The translations under genes and the position numbers were made by a program. Below the pieces are notes generated by a model. The model saw only the letters and a list, made by a program, of their open reading frames with translations, did no database searches and was not told where the DNA came from. A stretch of 8,699 nt of DNA, from contig CAITLX010000324.1 in assembly GCA_903893335.1 (NCBI GenBank), forward strand, positions 1 through 8,699. The letters are read 5' to 3'. Within the stretch, counting starts at the first letter, position 1, and each line of letters opens with the position of its first letter. Below, piece by piece: positions 6,489 to 8,699 of this stretch. Source of the DNA: an uncultured delta proteobacterium. Its GTDB lineage: Bacteria; Myxococcota_A; Polyangia; Polyangiales; Polyangiaceae.

Positions 6489-6493
6489 CAGCC
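6479..6493 (-). terminator. Short hairpin, possible terminator of the cyclo-ligase gene
   Basis: GGCTGC (6479-6484) and GCAGCC (6488-6493) form a 6-bp stem with a 3-base loop just beyond the cyclo-ligase stop at 6498. On the minus strand it is followed by only TTCGG, so the U-tract is almost absent. It lies between two converging genes and could serve either, but evidence for termination is weak. Confidence 0.3.
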
Positions 6494-6497
6494 CTGG

Positions 6498-7106
6498 TCA
6501 GCGCGCCGGAGGCTCGATCGAGCGCGCGTCGGTGACGACCTCGGCGACCGCGACGTCGCCCGGCAGCACGGGCACCTCGGCGACGAGCTGGAAGTCGTAG
6601 GCCACGCCGATGGCCGTCGCGCGCGCGCCGAGCCCCTCGAGCAGGCGGTCGTAGAAGCCCGCGCCGTACCCGATGCGGTGCCCCTCGCCGTCGAACGCGA
6701 GCGCCGGGACGACGACGAGGAGCCCGGGCGCCGTGGGCCCGAGCGGCGCGTCGTCGGGCGGCTCGGCGAAGCGGTGCCCGCGGTCCTCGAGCGCGTCGAG
6801 CGCGCACGCCCGCAGCGCCGGTTGCTCGCCGTCGAGGCAGGGCCACAGCACGGTGAGCCCGCGCGCGCGCGCCGCGGCGTCGAGCGGGCGCACGTCGACC
6901 TCGCCGCGATCGAGCAGCGGGGAGAAGAGCGCGACGGCGCTGGCCGCGGCCCAGCGAGCCGACCCGAGCACGCGCTCGACGATGCGCTCCGAGCGCAGGT
7001 CGAGCGCGCCCCGCGGAATGGTGGCGCGCAGCGAGCGCATGCGCCCCCGCAGCTCGTGCTTGGCGCGCGCGCGCAGCACGCGCTCGGCCTCGGCGTCGAG
7101 CAACAT
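6498..7106 (-). CDS. 5-formyltetrahydrofolate cyclo-ligase (EC 6.3.3.2)
   Basis: A 202-residue cytoplasmic enzyme that uses ATP to convert 5-formyltetrahydrofolate into 5,10-methenyltetrahydrofolate, returning this stored or inhibitory folate to the one-carbon pool. The length is normal for the family (about 180-200). The N-terminal basic helix AKHELRGRMRSLR (15-27) matches the family's K..LR pattern. The signature PALAFDGEGHRIGYGAGFYD (134-153) with following Arg154 is the conserved ATP/folate-binding loop, and the C-terminal PGDVAVAEVVTD (182-193) corresponds to the family's HDv...vvTe ending. GEVDV (68-72) fits the substrate-loop EvD motif. The ATG at 7106 is supported by an AGAGGT ribosome site 6 bases upstream. 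It lies 36 bp downstream of the aminotransferase gene on the same strand and is probably cotranscribed with it. In many bacteria this gene (ygfA/fau) instead sits near cell-division or ssrS genes, so this position looks specific to the lineage. Confidence 0.93.
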   Translation of the reverse strand: MLLDAEAERVLRARAKHELRGRMRSLRATIPRGALDLRSERIVERVLGSARWAAASAVALFSPLLDRGEVDVRPLDAAARARGLTVLWPCLDGEQPALRACALDALEDRGHRFAEPPDDAPLGPTAPGLLVVVPALAFDGEGHRIGYGAGFYDRLLEGLGARATAIGVAYDFQLVAEVPVLPGDVAVAEVVTDARSIEPPAR

Positions 7107-7112
7107 GGCGCG

Positions 7113-7118
7113 ACCTCT
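7113..7118 (-). promoter_or_regulatory. Shine-Dalgarno of the cyclo-ligase gene
   Basis: AGAGGT on the minus strand sits 6 bases before the ATG at 7106, within the 36-bp gap after the aminotransferase stop. It fixes the cyclo-ligase start and indicates independent ribosome loading. Confidence 0.65.
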
Positions 7119-7131
7119 TCCCTTCGCTCGA

Positions 7132-7153
7132 GCCCGCCGCGCTCAGCGCGGGC
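7132..7153 (-). other. Hairpin spanning the aminotransferase stop codon
   Basis: GCCCG (7132-7136) pairs with CGGGC (7149-7153). After one bulged C, CGC (7138-7140) pairs with GCG (7146-7148), leaving a 5-base loop that holds most of the TGA stop complement. No T-tract follows. It may be a processing or stability element between the two cotranscribed genes, or a chance product of GC-rich sequence. Confidence 0.3.
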
Positions 7154-8279
7154 GCTCGGCGAGGTAGGCCTCGATGGAGCGGTCGATCTCGTCGTCGGTG
7201 AGCCCCGCGCCGCTCGGCAGCGCGAGGCCGCGGAACGAGACGTGCTCGGTGACCGGCAGCGACCCGCGCGCCGCGTCCGGCTGCTCGGTGAACGCCGGCA
7301 GGAGGTGGTTGGGGTAGAACATGGGGCGCGAGTCGATCCCGCGCTCGAGCAGGCGCTCCATCAGCGCGTCGCGCTCGGCCTCGCCGCCGAGGTGCTCGTC
7401 GACGAGCATCGTGATCCAGGGGCAGAACGTGTGGCCCGGCGGCACGACCTGGAGCGCGACGCCGGGCTCGCCCGCGAGCGCGGCGCGGTAGCGCGCGTGG
7501 ATGCGCTGCTTGCGCGCGATGAGGTCGGCCTCGCCCGCGAGCTGCGCGAGCCCGATGGCCGCTTGCAGGTTGGTCATGCGGTAGTTGAAGCCGACCTCCG
7601 GGTGGAAGTAGCGCTTCTGCTTCGTCATGCCGTGGTTCTTCAGCAGGCGCAGGCGGTCGGCCAGGTCCTCGCGCGAGGTCGTGATCATGCCCCCCTCGCC
7701 CGTCGTCAGCGTCTTGTTGCCGTAGAAGCTGAAGGTGCCCGCGTCGCCGAGCGCGCCCGCGCGCACGCCGTGCAGCGCGGCGCCGAACGCCTCGGCGGCG
7801 TCCTCGAGCACGAAGACGTCGCCGCGCCCGCTCGCCTCGAGCGCCGCGCGCAGCGCCGGCACGTCGGCGCAGAGGCCGTAGAGGTCGACGGGCACGACCG
7901 CGCGCGTGCGCGCCGTGAGCTTCTTCACGACGTCGGCGGGGTCGAGCGTCCAGGTGCCGCGGTCGATCTCGGCGAACACCGGCGTGGCCCCGGCGTGGCG
8001 CACGGTGGACGCGGTGGCCGCGAACGTCTGGCTCGGCACGACGACCTCGTCGCCCGGCCCGACGCCGATGGCGTGCAGCACCAGGTGCAGCGCGACGGTG
8101 CCGTTGCACACGGCCTCGGCGCGCGCGACGCCGATGCTGCGCGCGAACGCGGCCTCGAACTCCGCGAGGAAGGGGCCCGCGCTCGAGATCCACCCGGTGC
8201 GCATGGCCTCGGCGACGTACTCGGCCTCGAGCCCCGTGAAGTGCGGGGCGCAGATGGGGATGAGCTTCGCGGGCGGCAC
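7143..8279 (-). CDS. DegT/DnrJ/EryC1-family PLP aminotransferase, perosamine synthase-like
   Basis: A 378-residue fold-type I sugar aminotransferase. The family transfers an amino group, usually from glutamate, onto a nucleotide-linked keto-sugar. The N-terminal TGWISSAGPFLAEFE (28-42) is the usual substrate-side motif. Asp160 in VLEDAAEAFGA (157-167) should bind the PLP nitrogen, and Lys189 in SFYGNKTLTTGEGGM (184-198) should form the Schiff base. This motif, GFNYRMTNLQAAIGLAQL (230-247) and the C-terminal SRPMFYPNHLLPAF (317-330) closely resemble GDP-perosamine synthases (Per/RfbE), which act on GDP-4-keto-6-deoxymannose. The exact sugar is inference. Length is typical. The GTG at 8279 is the only sensible start: the protein then begins just before the family's first strand, and no in-frame ATG lies close upstream. 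It has no usable Shine-Dalgarno. A glycosyltransferase gene diverges 66 bp away, suggesting a surface-polysaccharide locus. Confidence 0.92.
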   Translation of the reverse strand: MPPAKLIPICAPHFTGLEAEYVAEAMRTGWISSAGPFLAEFEAAFARSIGVARAEAVCNGTVALHLVLHAIGVGPGDEVVVPSQTFAATASTVRHAGATPVFAEIDRGTWTLDPADVVKKLTARTRAVVPVDLYGLCADVPALRAALEASGRGDVFVLEDAAEAFGAALHGVRAGALGDAGTFSFYGNKTLTTGEGGMITTSREDLADRLRLLKNHGMTKQKRYFHPEVGFNYRMTNLQAAIGLAQLAGEADLIARKQRIHARYRAALAGEPGVALQVVPPGHTFCPWITMLVDEHLGGEAERDALMERLLERGIDSRPMFYPNHLLPAFTEQPDAARGSLPVTEHVSFRGLALPSGAGLTDDEIDRSIEAYLAERPR

Positions 8280-8345
8280 GCCTCGCGATGTAGCACGGAC
8301 GGCGGAGCGTTGCGCCGAGCCGCCGTGCTGGTAGGCATGGGCGTC
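8280..8345. promoter_or_regulatory. Divergent promoter region between aminotransferase and glycosyltransferase
   Basis: These 66 bases must drive two diverging genes. On the minus strand TACATC (8292-8287) could be a -10 element; transcription would then begin almost at the GTG (8279), giving a leaderless message and explaining the missing Shine-Dalgarno. No -35 match is seen. On the plus strand I find no convincing promoter elements. Confidence 0.3.
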
Positions 8346-8699
8346 ATGCGAGCGTGCGCGGTCGTCCCCGCCTACGAGGCGGCGGCGACCCTTGGCGCCG
8401 TCGTCGCGGGGCTGCTCTGCGAGGTCCCGCACGTCATCGTCGTCGACGACGGCTCGCGCGACGGCACCGCCGACGCTGCGCGCGCGGCCGGCGCGGAGGT
8501 CGTGGTGCTCGAGCGCAACCGCGGCAAGGGCTTCGCGCTCCGCACGGCCCTGCTGCGCGCGCGCGCGCTCGGCTTCGACGTCGCGCTCTCGTTCGACGCC
8601 GACGGGCAGCACCCCCCGGCCGAGGCCGCGCGCCTGCTGGCCGCGTCGAGCGACGTGGACGCGCTCGTGCTCGGCGTGCGCGATCTGGCGCGCGCGGGC
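8346..8699 (+). CDS. Family 2 glycosyltransferase, N-terminal part
   Basis: The 118 visible residues are the start of a GT-A fold glycosyltransferase (GT2), cut by the right window edge. The first strand VVPAYEAAATLGAVV (6-20) is followed by IVVDDGSRDGTA (31-42), the nucleotide-binding Asp-Asp segment. NRGKG (58-62) and FDADGQHP (83-90), whose Asp84 and Asp86 form the metal-binding DxD, come next. This pattern is that of dolichol- or polyprenyl-phosphate mannosyltransferase-like GT2 enzymes, which transfer a sugar from a nucleotide donor onto a lipid carrier or growing glycan at the inner face of the membrane. The ATG at 8346 gives the usual short N-terminus; an in-frame ATG at 8337 is equally possible, and neither has a good ribosome site. 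Divergence from a sugar aminotransferase gene supports a role in surface-glycan synthesis. Acceptor and donor cannot be told from this part. Confidence 0.9.
   Translation, partial: MRACAVVPAYEAAATLGAVVAGLLCEVPHVIVVDDGSRDGTADAARAAGAEVVVLERNRGKGFALRTALLRARALGFDVALSFDADGQHPPAEAARLLAASSDVDALVLGVRDLARAG

Noticed and set aside
6512..6523. 12-bp perfect palindrome (GCTCGATCGAGC) as an operator or recombination site
   Set aside because: It lies within the C-terminal codons of the cyclo-ligase gene and is built from common codons of this genome, so chance is sufficient.
4978..8193. A 1071-codon minus-strand open frame and other long overlapping frames on both strands
   Set aside because: They overlap well-recognised genes, their translations are low-complexity Arg/Ala/Pro-rich and show no domain. 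They arise because GC-rich codons seldom give stops in the other frames.
8555..8568. Alternating GC run as a Z-DNA or regulatory element
   Set aside because: It lies in Arg/Ala codons of the glycosyltransferase, and similar runs occur in other genes here (for example 6860-6872). It reflects base composition.

Overview
The window is uniformly very GC-rich, with G or C at nearly every third codon position and long spurious open frames on the opposite strand. The protein types (a parvulin-type foldase followed by insulinase-family proteases, a TPR/FHA protein, and two small proteins I cannot name) suggest a myxobacterium-like member of the Myxococcota, perhaps Polyangiales. That placement is an inference from gene content and base composition. 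I saw no tRNA, rRNA, CRISPR array, insertion sequence or prophage gene. No gene-free stretch exceeds about 160 bases.

Left part (1-4366, minus strand). Four genes point leftwards: a 146-aa protein of unknown function (3926-4366), a membrane-anchored PpiD/SurA-like foldase (2161-3840), a single-module M16 metalloprotease (851-2164) that starts in a GTGA overlap with the foldase stop, and a secreted M16 metalloprotease (1-767) cut by the window edge. The last three look like an envelope protein folding and degradation operon. A GC-rich hairpin and a candidate promoter lie between the unknown gene and the foldase.

Middle part (4367-6497, plus strand). After a 156-bp divergent intergenic region, two plus-strand genes lie 23 bp apart: a His-rich 168-aa protein of unknown function with a strong Shine-Dalgarno sequence, and a 450-aa protein with a helical TPR-like N-terminus, a conserved-looking middle domain and two degenerate FHA domains. 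The stop codon of the second gene sits inside a 34-bp tandem repeat of about three copies that fills most of the convergent intergenic region.

Right part (6498-8699). A minus-strand pair encodes a DegT-family PLP aminotransferase resembling GDP-perosamine synthases (7143-8279) and, 36 bp downstream, 5-formyltetrahydrofolate cyclo-ligase (6498-7106). A family 2 glycosyltransferase diverges to the right from 8346 and runs off the window. Aminotransferase plus glycosyltransferase suggests the edge of a surface-glycan locus.

Most of this is ordinary chromosomal gene content and I do not see a clear new defence or mobile system. The points most worth a second look are the stop-codon-containing repeats at two gene ends, the foldase that lacks both parvulin histidines, the M16 protease that lacks the usual Arg of the R/Y pair, the degenerate twin FHA domains, and the His cluster of the 168-aa protein.
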